Shown here piece by piece: positions 53,629-62,651 of a DNA stretch of 64,000 bases. Numbering within the stretch: position 1 is the stretch's first letter; each line of letters starts with the position of its first letter. Both the position numbers and the translations under genes were made by a program. The notes beneath the pieces are model-generated. The model had not been told where the DNA came from. It did not search any database and was given only the letters and a program-made list of their open reading frames with translations. The DNA comes from Microcoleus sp036704825 (GTDB taxonomy: Bacteria > Cyanobacteriota > Cyanobacteriia > Cyanobacteriales > Microcoleaceae). The DNA is taken from NCBI GenBank assembly GCA_036704825.1, contig JAUBSN010000022.1, positions 1 through 64,000 of the forward strand. Direction: 5' to 3'.

Positions 53629-54474
53629 CTAAGGTGTGCCATTTTGAGCCGGTGGCATCACCACTTTTCGGGCGATACCCAATTTCTTTAACAGCCAAAT
53701 TGCCCACCAGGTCGGATCGTACTCCCACCAGCGCCAGCCTGCTTTGGCAACGTTAGGATGGGCGTGGTGGTTGTTGTGCCAACCTTCGCCATAGGTGAGA
53801 ATAGCCGCCCACCAAAGATTGCGGGAGTTGTCGTTTGTGTCAAAGGTACGGTATCCCCACAGGTGAGTGACCGAGTTAATACACCAGGTGCTATGCCAGA
53901 GCAAAACGGCTCGCACAAACATACCCCAGATGACAAACGACCATCCCCCCAGTGCATACAGCATTAGCCCCAAGGGGATTTGCAGCAGCAAAAAGTTTCG
54001 ATTCAGCCAGCAATAAAATCGATCGCGTGTCAGATCGGGGGCAAACCGCTGGTACTGTTCATAATCGAAGAATTCTGAATGCGGGTAGAAAATCCACAAC
54101 ATATGGCTCCACCAGAACCCCCGACGGGCTGAGTAAGGATCTTTATTGACATCCTCGGTATAGGCGTGGTGCAGCCGATGACCCGCCACCCAGAAAATTG
54201 GCCCTCCTTGTAAAGCAGTGGCACCGATCAGGGCGATCGCATATTCCAGCCATTTAGGCACCTGAAAACTGCGATGGCTCAATAGGCGGTGATAGCCCAA
54301 ACAAATGCCAATACTGCCAAACAACCAGTGCAAAAAGATGGTCAGACCCACGGCAGACCAGGAGAAGAACCAGGGTGCTAAAAATGCGAGGGCATGAATT
54401 GTGGTGAAAAAGAAGACCGCAGTCCAATCCAGCGGATATCGAGTCGGAGTTGTTTGCAACAGTTTAGCGGTCAT
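53629..54474 (-). CDS. desC: Acyl-lipid/acyl-CoA delta-9 fatty-acid desaturase
   Basis: 281 residues from the ATG at 54474. Membrane di-iron enzyme. Three histidine boxes: HRLLSH (62-67), HRLHH (99-103) and HNNHH (near 236). Four spans are predicted (about 20-45, 47-60, 76-95, 155-185). It introduces the first double bond in fatty acids of membrane lipids and needs oxygen. In the low-oxygen island a second desaturase could keep desaturation going when oxygen is scarce; this is inference. The symbol follows cyanobacterial DesC; whether this is DesC1 or DesC2 needs a tree. Confidence 0.92.
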   Translation of the reverse strand: MTAKLLQTTPTRYPLDWTAVFFFTTIHALAFLAPWFFSWSAVGLTIFLHWLFGSIGICLGYHRLLSHRSFQVPKWLEYAIALIGATALQGGPIFWVAGHRLHHAYTEDVNKDPYSARRGFWWSHMLWIFYPHSEFFDYEQYQRFAPDLTRDRFYCWLNRNFLLLQIPLGLMLYALGGWSFVIWGMFVRAVLLWHSTWCINSVTHLWGYRTFDTNDNSRNLWWAAILTYGEGWHNNHHAHPNVAKAGWRWWEYDPTWWAIWLLKKLGIARKVVMPPAQNGTP

Positions 54475-54728
54475 CAATTACCTCACAAAACAACAAATTA
54501 CGCAGATGGGTACATCCATCGCCAGCAAGACTGGAAATAAACATTTAGAAAAACTCAACATCGATCGATTCCAGCAAAACTCAGCCTGTTCGTTTGTGGC
54601 TTCACTTGCTACTTCGAGTCCAAACTGCGATCGCTAAAAGTGCGCCTTGGGCGATCGCAACGCCACCTGCAGCGCCACCCACGTCTGTTCGTCGGTTTCA
54701 ATCAGAATTGTTTGGATATCATTCACGG

Positions 54729-55262
54729 CTAAACCCACCAGGGTTTTTGTCCCGTGCGGGGATCGGTTTCTTTCCACGGAGAAATCCAAATCGCCTCTTC
54801 TGCGACAGCCACGCGGACGAGTTTAAGGGGAAGAGGTGCTGGACCGCGTACTACTGTGCCCTCTGGGTCATATCGAGAACCGTGACAGGGACATTGAAAT
54901 TGATTGTCATTGGGATTCCAAGGGAAAGTACAGCCCAAGTGGGTGCAGTTATCGACAATCCCCCAAGGATGGAGCGTACCATCTTCTCTGACGGTGAGGT
55001 AGGTAGGTTCCCCAGCCAATCCGGCAACTAAGGCGCGAGTTCCAGGGGGTGCTGCTAAAATCTGGCTAGCCCGAATCAGATTCCCATTGATATCTTTAGC
55101 GAGGAGCGAACCATCTTCACTCCCCTCTGCTGGCGGAACAAAGAATTTGGCGGCAGGATAAAGAGCTACAGTAGCTGTGGTGGCGACAGCGGCTCCTGTG
55201 AGAAAGTCGAGTAGCTGCCTTCTGGACATTAAAGGATTTTCGAGTGGGATACTTTCTTCCAT
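54729..55262 (-). CDS. petC: Rieske iron-sulfur protein of cytochrome b6f
   Basis: 177 residues, the usual PetC size. Twin-arginine-like start SRRQLLDFLTGAAVATTATVALYPAAKFFVPP is the uncleaved membrane anchor. The 2Fe-2S ligands are Cys106, His108 (CTHLGC) and Cys124, His127 (CPCHGS), with the disulfide cysteines 111 and 126. It accepts electrons from plastoquinol and passes them to cytochrome f in the thylakoid membrane. It is not next to petA, so it is probably an additional PetC isoform. It follows the DUF2892 gene by 21 bases, as one operon. Confidence 0.95.
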   Translation of the reverse strand: MEESIPLENPLMSRRQLLDFLTGAAVATTATVALYPAAKFFVPPAEGSEDGSLLAKDINGNLIRASQILAAPPGTRALVAGLAGEPTYLTVREDGTLHPWGIVDNCTHLGCTFPWNPNDNQFQCPCHGSRYDPEGTVVRGPAPLPLKLVRVAVAEEAIWISPWKETDPRTGQKPWWV

Positions 55263-55283
55263 TTCTCATCTCCGGGTGCAGAC

Positions 55284-55499
55284 TTAATGTTTTTGAGGAT
55301 GCTGGCTTTTAGTATTAATGCCTAGCAAGCTATAGAGTGGACAAGTTCCAATTAAAGCTGTCAGGGCAGGAATAATTGAAATAATTCCTAATCCGATTCC
55401 TAATGCCGAACCTCCATAAACACCAAAGCCGAGGTAAAGTAGTACGCCTGCTAAACTAAAGCGGATGAGGCGATCGATCGTACCAATATTATTAAACAT
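55284..55499 (-). CDS. DUF2892-type small membrane protein
   Basis: 71 residues from the ATG at 55499, fixed by AAGGAGG eight bases upstream. Begins MFNNIGTIDRLIRFSLAG, the DUF2892 signature, then two membrane spans (about 14-30 and 37-55) and CPLYSLLGINT. This family also forms the membrane part of rhodanese protein YgaP. It is upstream of petC and probably cotranscribed. Function unknown, maybe linked to sulfur or Fe-S supply. Confidence 0.88.
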   Translation of the reverse strand: MFNNIGTIDRLIRFSLAGVLLYLGFGVYGGSALGIGLGIISIIPALTALIGTCPLYSLLGINTKSQHPQKH

Positions 55500-55790
55500 G
55501 GGTATCCTCCTTGAGAGACTCGAATTTTTTTTACTTTTGAGTTGGTTCATCGGGTCGGTTGTGAATACGAAAAAACTATTTTCTGATGTGCGATCGTTGT
55601 TCAAACAAGTCAGGATGGTGATGAGAATTGAGCAGGTAACGGAGATATCCACGCAAGACTCCTCAGTCTAGCGATACACGATCCTTAAACGGGTCATAAC
55701 CGCCTTCAGGCGTGGGATGAGCTTAACTCAGGTTTGGTTCCACCACCACATAATCAACAATCTTACAGATTTCAATTCTGCTGACAAGAT

Positions 55791-55826
55791 AGTTACGTTC
55801 AAGTCCCTATAGTTACGGCGAGTAAA
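55791..55826. promoter_or_regulatory. Candidate operator, copy upstream of D1' psbA
   Basis: AGTTAC at 55791-55796 and again at 55811-55816, 20 bases apart, then five bases and GTAAA at 55822-55826. The same arrangement is at 62652-62687 and both share CCTATAGTTAC. It is between petC/DUF2892 (292 bases to the ATG at 55499) and psbA (516 bases to the ATG at 56342) and could serve either. Confidence 0.6.
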
Positions 55827-55885
55827 AGATTGGGGACGGCTAATAGATTGAAGACATTCAGAAAAAATTGTTAAATTTTCGCTGG

Positions 55886-56040
55886 CACGATATGAATGAC
55901 TTATTAACCCATTCATATCGTGTCCGATCGATCGCCCATAATACATAGCCGGGGCGGGTTTGTCAGATTGTCCGTTTTTGGCAAATATTATTGGTGAACC
56001 CGCCCCTACAGGAATTAGGATAATCGACCGGACATGATAT
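55886..56040. repeat. Nested palindromes before psbA, with dispersed element copy 2
   Basis: A perfect 13-bp pair CACGATATGAATG/CATTCATATCGTG (55886-55922), then outer arms ATATCGTGTCCGATCGAT (55915-55932) and ATCGACCGGACATGATAT (56023-56040) around GGGGCGGGTT...AACCCGCCCC (55951-56005). The inner part (55945-56012) is the reverse complement of the element at 43181-43250. The 300 bases from here to the psbA ATG hold no gene and no clear promoter. Confidence 0.8.
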
Positions 56041-56341
56041 CAATACTGATTTGGATGCACTACCGAGTTGCTGATGCGGTCTAATGTTCTAGCGTTCTTT
56101 CGACCGGGGAAAAACAACATCGTAATATTTTTTTTATAATTGTTTCAACTTCAGGATTTGAGCCAATGCTTTACCCCAAGCAACTATGAGACAGTACCGG
56201 TAACTAACTTGTAGACGCTAGAGGATTCAAGTAAAAATATTTTTAAAGGAGCGCGACTTAAATAGCTTCCAAAAATCGATGTTATTTAATTCTTGTTTCT
56301 GAGCCAGATTGCAATATCACTTGTCCTCATTTTTTGGAATC

Positions 56342-57424
56342 ATGACAGCTATCTTAAAACAGCGCGATCGCGCTAATGTTTGGGAGCGATTCTGCAACTG
56401 GATCGCCAGTACAGAGAATCGAATTTATATTGGCTGGTTTGGAGTCCTCTTAATTCCGACAGCCCTAACCGCAGCCATTGTCTTTGTCATCGCCATGATT
56501 GCGGCTCCCCCCGTGGATATCGACGGGTTGCGCGAACCTGTATCCGGTTCGCTGCTCTACGGTAACAACATCATCACCGCGACGGTGGTTCCTAGCTCCA
56601 ATGCCATTGGCTTGCACATTTACCCAATGTGGGAAGCCGCTTCCTTGGATGAATGGCTCTATAATGGCGGTCCCTGGCAACTAATCGTGTTCCATTTTCT
56701 GATTGCGATCTATGCCTACATGGGTCGGCAATGGGAACTGAGCTATCGGTTAGGAATGCGTCCCTGGATTGCAGTTGCCTACTCTGCTCCTGTGGCAGCA
56801 GCAACATCCGTGTTATTGATCTACCCGATCGGACAGGGCAGTTTCTCAGACGGTCTAATGCTGGGGATTTCTGGAACCTTTAACTTCATGATTGTGTTCT
56901 CTGCCGAACACAATATTCTCATGCATCCCTTCCATATGTTGGGTGTAATCGGCGTGTTTGGCGGTGCGTTGTTTAGTGCCATGCACGGGTCTTTAGTAAC
57001 CTCCAGTCTGGTGCGCGAAACGACCGAAGAAGAGTCTCAAAACTATGGCTATAAATTTGGTCAAGAGGAGGAAACCTACAACATTAATGCAGCCCACGGC
57101 TACTTTGGACGGCTGATCTTCCAGTATGCCAGTTTCAATAATTCCCGCGCTTTGCACTTTTTCCTGGCTGCCTGGCCCGTAGTCGGAATTTGGTTTGCGG
57201 CACTGGGAATTAGCACCATGTCTTTCAACCTGAATGGACTCAATTTCAATAATTCCATCCTAGACAGCCAGGGACGACCGATTGCCACCTGGGCAGATAT
57301 CCTCAACCGTGCCAATCTAGGGATTGAGGTCATGCACGAGCGCAATGCCCATAACTTCCCCTTGGATTTAGCTTCAGCAGAAGCTCAACCGATCGCCCTA
57401 GTGACTCCTGCCATTAAGAGCTAA
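56342..57424 (+). CDS. psbA: Photosystem II D1' (low-oxygen D1 variant)
   Basis: 360 residues, the normal D1 length, from the ATG at 56342; an earlier TTG is rejected by alignment to MTTTL...-type starts. All functional residues are present: Tyr161, Asp170, Glu189, His190, His198, His215, Ser264, His272, His332, Glu333, His337, Asp342, Ala344, and Gln130. The three positions that mark the low-oxygen form are all changed: Ala80 (usually Gly), Leu158 (usually Phe) and Ala286 (usually Thr). After Ala344 the tail is SAEAQPIALVTPAIKS. It is therefore predicted as D1', expressed when oxygen is low. It lies beside petC and the acsF-ho-hemN-hcp operon. Confidence 0.96.
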   Translation: MTAILKQRDRANVWERFCNWIASTENRIYIGWFGVLLIPTALTAAIVFVIAMIAAPPVDIDGLREPVSGSLLYGNNIITATVVPSSNAIGLHIYPMWEAASLDEWLYNGGPWQLIVFHFLIAIYAYMGRQWELSYRLGMRPWIAVAYSAPVAAATSVLLIYPIGQGSFSDGLMLGISGTFNFMIVFSAEHNILMHPFHMLGVIGVFGGALFSAMHGSLVTSSLVRETTEEESQNYGYKFGQEEETYNINAAHGYFGRLIFQYASFNNSRALHFFLAAWPVVGIWFAALGISTMSFNLNGLNFNNSILDSQGRPIATWADILNRANLGIEVMHERNAHNFPLDLASAEAQPIALVTPAIKS

Positions 57425-57447
57425 GCGGTTGAACGACAAGTTTTCTG

Positions 57448-57487
57448 TAAGTGCAATAGCACCCCTTATGGGGTGCTATTGCACTTA
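57448..57487. terminator. Bidirectional terminator between psbA and hcp
   Basis: A perfect 18-bp stem (TAAGTGCAATAGCACCCC) with a TTAT loop. The genes on both sides converge on it. Confidence 0.92.
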
Positions 57488-57517
57488 TAGAAGAGATATA
57501 AATGGCAAAGATCGCGG

Positions 57518-59221
57518 CTACACAAACAAAGACCCAAAGGTGGGCAAAGGTGTGAATACTAAGACTCTAGATCGGCTCAAGCAAGCTGCCAGATCGGCAT
57601 CGGGGGTGGTAATGGGCTGCAAGTTGTATTGCTCTGACAGAAGCTTGAATACATTCGGGGAAATAAACGCCGGTAATGTCGGCCCTAGGCGAATGTTTTT
57701 AATCCCCAAATGCAAGAGTGTTAGCAAGACGGCTACTGCCTTCTGTTCGTACCAGGACAGAATCATGGATAGGGGTATATCGTTGACACCTACCTCAAAG
57801 GCATTGGCTAGTGCTACAGCAATCTGAATCGCGGAGTAGGCATCGTTGCACTGACCGACATCCATCAGGCGGGGCAGACCGTCAATTTCGCCCATTTGTC
57901 GATCGAAGAAGCGAAACTTGCCACAAGCCAGGGTGAGCACGACACAATCATCAGGCACTTTTTCGACGAACTCGGTGTAGTAGTTGCGATCGGGTTTGGC
58001 TCCATCACAGCCCCCCACCAAGAAAAAATGGCGGATTTTACGCTGTTTCACAGCCTCAATGATTTTATCAGCCACCCCTAGGACTGTATTGCGGGCAAAA
58101 CCAACTGTGACTTCCCTGGGGGGTGCATCTTCAGTAAAGCCGGGAAGTGCCAGTGCTTTCTCAATAACGGGAGTAAAATCGGGTGTGCCATTGTCGATCG
58201 CACTCAAGTTAATCAGACCGGGATAGCCGACTGGGCCAACGCTAAAGAGTTTATCTTCATAATAGGAATGGGTTGGCATTAAGCAATTGGTCGTAATCAC
58301 GATCGCACCGGGGAATTTGGCAAAATCCTTGGTTTGGTTCTGCCAAGCAGTGCCGTAGTGACCGTAGAGATGGGGGTACTGCTGTTTTAGTTTGGGATAG
58401 CCGTGGGCTGGTAGAAGTTCGCCGTGGGTGTAAACAGTAATTCCAGTGGCTGCGGTTTGCTTCAGTATGGCTTCGAGTTGTTTGATGTCATGTCCTGAAA
58501 CCAGAATAGCCTTCCCTTGCCGTGGATTGAGGGGAACAGGCGTGGGAATAGGATGTCCGTAGGTACTGGTATGTCCGGCATCCAACAGTTCCATAGATCG
58601 CAGATTAATGGCTCCCACCTCAAGAGCAAGATTCACCCACTCCTGCAAGCTCAAGGTCTGATTATCCAGGGCGACCAGTGCCTCGTAAATGAAACGATAC
58701 ACCCGCTCGTCTTCCCGGCCAACTTCGTATGCGTGGAAGGCATAGGAAGCAAGACCCTTAACCCCATATAGCACCGTGAGTTTGAGTGAGAAAATATCCA
58801 CATTCCAGGCAGACTGACTCAGGAACTGGATGGCAATCAGCTCGCCCTGCTCAACCAGGCTCTCCTCAAAGTTGGGTTCAAAGTCGGAAATTGCAGCCCA
58901 AGTCGGTGGATTGTCTGTTGCTTGCTGTACTTGAGCCTTGAGGTTGGCGCGATGGGCGATCGCTTCCTGGAGATACTCAACAAACCGCTTTTCGGAAAAG
59001 TTGACATTCGTCATCGTGGCAAAAATCGCTTCGCAGGTGAAGACATCCACTGCACGAGTATCAATGCCTAATTCCTTGGCTTTCAGGGCAATCGGAGCCA
59101 ACCCGCGCAGATAATAAATCAGCAAATCTTGGATAGCATTCACCTGGGGACTTTTCCCACAAGCGCCAAACTGATGACACCCCTGTCCGCTTGCTGTTTG
59201 TTCGCATTGTTCGCAAAACAT
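57518..59221 (-). CDS. hcp: Hybrid-cluster protein (hydroxylamine reductase)
   Basis: 567 residues. N-terminal Fe-S cluster cysteines 3, 6, 15 and 21 (MFCEQCEQTA...GQGCHQFGACG). Later segments of the family: FTCEAIFATMTNVNF, GHTSTYGHPIPTPV, GHYGTAWQNQ, ITTNCLMPTHSYYEDK, PVGYPG, FLVGGCDGAKPDRNYYTEF, TLACGKFRF, LPRLMDVGQCNDAYSAIQIA and the HLG..LGP end; these hold the ligands of the hybrid 4Fe-2S-2O cluster. Hcp removes nitric oxide or hydroxylamine and is made without oxygen in other bacteria. It starts 37 bases after the hemN stop on the same strand, as last gene of the acsF operon. Confidence 0.97.
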   Translation of the reverse strand: MFCEQCEQTASGQGCHQFGACGKSPQVNAIQDLLIYYLRGLAPIALKAKELGIDTRAVDVFTCEAIFATMTNVNFSEKRFVEYLQEAIAHRANLKAQVQQATDNPPTWAAISDFEPNFEESLVEQGELIAIQFLSQSAWNVDIFSLKLTVLYGVKGLASYAFHAYEVGREDERVYRFIYEALVALDNQTLSLQEWVNLALEVGAINLRSMELLDAGHTSTYGHPIPTPVPLNPRQGKAILVSGHDIKQLEAILKQTAATGITVYTHGELLPAHGYPKLKQQYPHLYGHYGTAWQNQTKDFAKFPGAIVITTNCLMPTHSYYEDKLFSVGPVGYPGLINLSAIDNGTPDFTPVIEKALALPGFTEDAPPREVTVGFARNTVLGVADKIIEAVKQRKIRHFFLVGGCDGAKPDRNYYTEFVEKVPDDCVVLTLACGKFRFFDRQMGEIDGLPRLMDVGQCNDAYSAIQIAVALANAFEVGVNDIPLSMILSWYEQKAVAVLLTLLHLGIKNIRLGPTLPAFISPNVFKLLSEQYNLQPITTPDADLAACLSRSRVLVFTPLPTFGSLFV

Positions 59222-59258
59222 TGTTTTTTTCCTTGTTTTATTGGTGTTTTAAAAACAT

Positions 59259-60656
59259 TCACACCGACTTGGAAAACCGTTTGTTGGATGCGGGGATGAG
59301 ATAGGTATCAAACACGGATGCAATATTGCGAATTAGCAATCGTCCGATCGCAGTTACTTCAATCCCATCGCCCCAACGTTTGATTAACCCATCGGCTTCT
59401 AAGGCATCAAGTTGGGGCAAAACCCGAGCGAAATAGTCATTGAAATCGAGATCGAATCCGAGATGGTATTTTTCTTCCAAATCCGGCACCGACAGTTGGA
59501 ATTGACACATTAATTCCATGATTACTGTCCGCCGAATCAGATCGTCCTGATTGAGTCGAACGCCTTTTTCGATTGCTAATTCACCCGCATCGATCGCCCG
59601 ATAAAAGTCTTTTAATCCCTTGTGGTTTTGGGTATATACATCCTGCAACATACTGATGGAAGTCATGCCAAAGCCCAACAGATCCGATTCGGGCTTAGTG
59701 GTATACCCCTGAAAATTCCGATGGAGTTGACCCGCTTGTTGCGCGATCGCTAGTTCATCATTGGGCTTGGCAAAGTGATCCATACCAATAAACACATAGC
59801 CATTTTGCGTCAGTTGGGCGATCGTACTTTGCATAATTTTCAGCTTTTCGCCAGCAGTCGGCAAAGCAGATTCCGGCATCCGTTTCTGAACCGGTTTGAG
59901 CCAGGGAACATAGGCAAAATTAAAGACGGCAATGCGATCGGGATTTAATTGCAAGGTCTTCTTTACCGTTTCTTGGAACGTTGCTTGTGTCTGGAAAGGT
60001 AAGCCGTAAATCAAATCTACATTGACACTTTCAAACCCAGCTTCCCGAATCCAATCCATCACATCAAACAACATCGCTTCGGGCTGCACCCGATTGATTG
60101 CTTCCTGCACGGTGGGATTAAAGTCTTGAATGCCAAAGCTAATCCGATTAAATCCTAATTGTCGCAAAAAGAGAATGTATTCGCGATCGATATAGCTAGG
60201 ATTGACTTCGATCGATATTTCTGCCGCGTCATCGAACCGAAAATATCGATTTAACTGGTTCCAGAGACACTCTACCTGACTGCGATCGAGATAGTTGGGC
60301 GTGCCGCCGCCCCAGTGCAACTGATGCACCAGCCGATCGGCATCCACCAAACTGGCAACTTGGCGAATTTGGCGATCGAGATAGCCTAAATAGGGTTCTA
60401 CAACCTCTTTGCGCTGGGTAATGATGGTATTGCAGCCGCAGAAATAACAGGGCGTTTCACAAAAGGGGATGTGGCAGTAAAGTGACAAGGGGGTTTGTTT
60501 GTGATTGCCGACAGCGATCGCGGTTTTAAATGCGTTGCGATCGAAGTCAGTGCTTAATTCTGTGGCGGGTGGATAGCTGGTATAGCGGGGTAAAGGCTGG
60601 TTGTATTTATTCAACAATGCAGCATCAAATTCAACCGTTTGTGATAACTGTTTCAT
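59259..60656 (-). CDS. hemN: Oxygen-independent coproporphyrinogen III dehydrogenase
   Basis: 465 residues. Radical-SAM enzyme that decarboxylates coproporphyrinogen III without oxygen, in place of HemF. The pattern YCHIPFCETPCYFCGCN has Cys66, 70, 73 and 75. Further marks: HWGGGTPNYL, EVNPSYID, FNRISFGIQDF, NVDLIYGLPFQTQATF, GFGMTSIS. Full HemN length with the C-terminal winged region, so it is a true HemN rather than HemW. It follows the heme oxygenase by 86 bases; the operon order agrees with Synechocystis chlAII-ho2-hemN. Confidence 0.97.
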   Translation of the reverse strand: MKQLSQTVEFDAALLNKYNQPLPRYTSYPPATELSTDFDRNAFKTAIAVGNHKQTPLSLYCHIPFCETPCYFCGCNTIITQRKEVVEPYLGYLDRQIRQVASLVDADRLVHQLHWGGGTPNYLDRSQVECLWNQLNRYFRFDDAAEISIEVNPSYIDREYILFLRQLGFNRISFGIQDFNPTVQEAINRVQPEAMLFDVMDWIREAGFESVNVDLIYGLPFQTQATFQETVKKTLQLNPDRIAVFNFAYVPWLKPVQKRMPESALPTAGEKLKIMQSTIAQLTQNGYVFIGMDHFAKPNDELAIAQQAGQLHRNFQGYTTKPESDLLGFGMTSISMLQDVYTQNHKGLKDFYRAIDAGELAIEKGVRLNQDDLIRRTVIMELMCQFQLSVPDLEEKYHLGFDLDFNDYFARVLPQLDALEADGLIKRWGDGIEVTAIGRLLIRNIASVFDTYLIPASNKRFSKSV

Positions 60657-60742
60657 TAACTAATGTGTCCTTCTGTTGTTGTGTAAATTCAGATTCCCGG
60701 TATATTTTAGAGATCCGATCGATCTTGTTTTCGTAGGGCGAG

Positions 60743-61489
60743 TTATTTCGCAACAGATTCTCGCTTGGCCCCAGGGCTGCGGCCTTCTGTGCTGCCGGGG
60801 CGATCTTGCCGAGTCAACAAATCAAAGGTATGTTCTCCAATCGCCGCTTTTACATCGGCTTCCAGTTCGTGCATTACATCCGAGTTGAGGGCAAATGCCA
60901 GATTTGCTTCTGCGACAATTCGCTCGATCGTGTCAGCATCCACTGGAAACTCATCCAGAGTTTGGCGATAGCGTTCCTTAAATACTCGCCTTGCTTCTGG
61001 TGTCGAGATTTGGGAAAATTCATAGAAATTTGTTCCTCGATCCGGCGGCAGAGACAACGCCGATCGAATTACGTTTTTCAAGCTTTGTCCGCCGGATAAA
61101 TCACCCATGTAGCGGGTGTAGGCATGGGCAATCAGCAGGACTGGATCGGTTTTTGAGAGGGTTTGAATGCGATCGCGATACACGCAACCCGCTGGCGAAG
61201 CCGTAATTTCCTCCAGCCAATTTTCACCGTAATAAAAAGCTAGATCGCAAGCCAGATTCTCAGCGCGATTTAACTCGGGGAAATAGAGAGTCCCCATAAT
61301 CGGGTGGTTGACATGGTTTTGCAAAGCCGTTTCTAGGGCGCTGTAAACAAAGTACAAATCGGCAAATAGTTTTCGCAAAGGTTCCGGTTCCACAATGCCT
61401 TTGAGAAAGCATTTCATAAATGCCGTATTTTCGGCTGTGGTGTGGGATTGCATCGTGCCTTCTCGGAGGCGTGTCGATAGATTAGTCAT
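60743..61489 (-). CDS. ho2: Heme oxygenase (second, low-oxygen type)
   Basis: 248 residues. Opens heme to biliverdin with ferredoxin and oxygen; biliverdin feeds phycobilin synthesis. REGTMQSHTTAEN holds the proximal His16, FLKG and YFVYSALE follow, and the distal helix is GDLSGGQSLKNVI. The position between acsF and hemN in one operon matches ho2, the isoform induced when oxygen is low in Synechocystis; the symbol rests on that synteny and not on a tree. Eleven bases separate it from acsF. Confidence 0.93.
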   Translation of the reverse strand: MTNLSTRLREGTMQSHTTAENTAFMKCFLKGIVEPEPLRKLFADLYFVYSALETALQNHVNHPIMGTLYFPELNRAENLACDLAFYYGENWLEEITASPAGCVYRDRIQTLSKTDPVLLIAHAYTRYMGDLSGGQSLKNVIRSALSLPPDRGTNFYEFSQISTPEARRVFKERYRQTLDEFPVDADTIERIVAEANLAFALNSDVMHELEADVKAAIGEHTFDLLTRQDRPGSTEGRSPGAKRESVAK

Positions 61490-61500
61490 GGCAATATCTC

Positions 61501-62577
61501 CTAATTAATAGCGGTTCTGGACGATTCAGCATTAATCGACGGCAGTAAATAAAGGCGCAACAACTGCCAGACGATCGCAGCAATCCAAGGTAATTTTTGG
61601 CAAAATTGGATGGCGGCAGGGCGCTGGTTACTTGAGATTTCTGCTAGCTTCTGATTGGCGATCGCGCATCGATCCAAACGGGGAAAGAATTCTGGATGGT
61701 GAGTATCTAAAATAGTGGGAAACGCGCGTTTTGCGGTTTCATTGGTGTGATGAATCACCTGCTTGTTGTATTCCTGGGGGTCGATCCCGATCGAGTCATA
61801 AAATGTGGAGCGTTCCAACACCGTCATTGTGTGGGTGGCAAACACCGTCAGCAGGAAAAAGCGCGCCCAGAGTCTTGCCTTCCAGTTATTCCAAAGCTGA
61901 GGCTGCGATCGCAACAAAGCCTTAAAGAAATCCCCATGCCGATTTTCGTCCTGGCACCAATTCTCGAAGTAGCGAAACAGGGGATAAATTTGATGTTCGG
62001 GATGTTGTTCGAGATGGCGATACACCAAAATATAGCGCCAGTAGCCAATCTTTTCCGACAGATAAACAGTATAAATTACCCATTCTGGAGGGAAGAATGT
62101 GTAGGTACGATTTTTTGTTAAATAGCCCAGATCCAGAGACAACCCAAAATCTGCCATCGCCTTGTTCAAGAAACCGGCATGGCGCGCTTCATCCCGTGCC
62201 AGCAAGCTAAAGGCTTCCGATAACAGCGGTTGGCGATTCTTAAGTTTGCGGGAGAGTTCTTTGAACAACAGAAAACCCGAAAATTCTGAGGTACAAGAGC
62301 GCTCTAGAAAGTCAATAAATGCCTTTCGCGTTTCGCCATCAATTTTGTCCCAGGATTGCTCAAACTCCTGATTGCGGACAAAATGGTGGCGGTTGTAGTC
62401 CGCGCGCAATTCTGCTACAACTGCTTCTAATTCCGCTTGTTGCCCGGACAGATCCATTTCGGCAACGGCATCAAAATTGGTGGTGTAAAAGCGGGGGGTT
62501 AACAGGGTTTCTTGAACGGGTGCTTTAATGCCGGATGGCAAACCAGCAGACTCTGATTTACTAATTGAACTGACCAT
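61501..62577 (-). CDS. acsF: Mg-protoporphyrin IX monomethyl ester oxidative cyclase (low-oxygen isoform)
   Basis: 358 residues from the ATG at 62577 (MVSSISKSESAGLPSG); upstream codons are rejected by length and composition. Di-iron enzyme that makes the fifth ring of chlorophyll. Metal-site segments: FSGFLLFKELSRKL, LLARDEARHAGFLNKAMADFG, WCQDENRHGDFFKALL and YDSIGIDPQEYNKQVIHHTN. Family length agrees. As the first gene of the ho2-hemN operon it corresponds to the isoform AcsFII/ChlAII, used when oxygen is low. Motif copies (AGTTAC pairs) lie 75 bases upstream of the start, and the HxlR gene is divergent. Confidence 0.95.
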   Translation of the reverse strand: MVSSISKSESAGLPSGIKAPVQETLLTPRFYTTNFDAVAEMDLSGQQAELEAVVAELRADYNRHHFVRNQEFEQSWDKIDGETRKAFIDFLERSCTSEFSGFLLFKELSRKLKNRQPLLSEAFSLLARDEARHAGFLNKAMADFGLSLDLGYLTKNRTYTFFPPEWVIYTVYLSEKIGYWRYILVYRHLEQHPEHQIYPLFRYFENWCQDENRHGDFFKALLRSQPQLWNNWKARLWARFFLLTVFATHTMTVLERSTFYDSIGIDPQEYNKQVIHHTNETAKRAFPTILDTHHPEFFPRLDRCAIANQKLAEISSNQRPAAIQFCQKLPWIAAIVWQLLRLYLLPSINAESSRTAIN

Positions 62578-62651
62578 AGGAGTGCAGAGTGGATTTTTCG
62601 GAATTGATGACTGTGCACCACATTGCCTTAATCCGCGATCGCCCACAAGTC

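Noticed and set aside
55728..55946. 72-codon minus-strand frame before psbA
   Set aside because: Built over the palindromes and the candidate operator; no resemblance to a protein.
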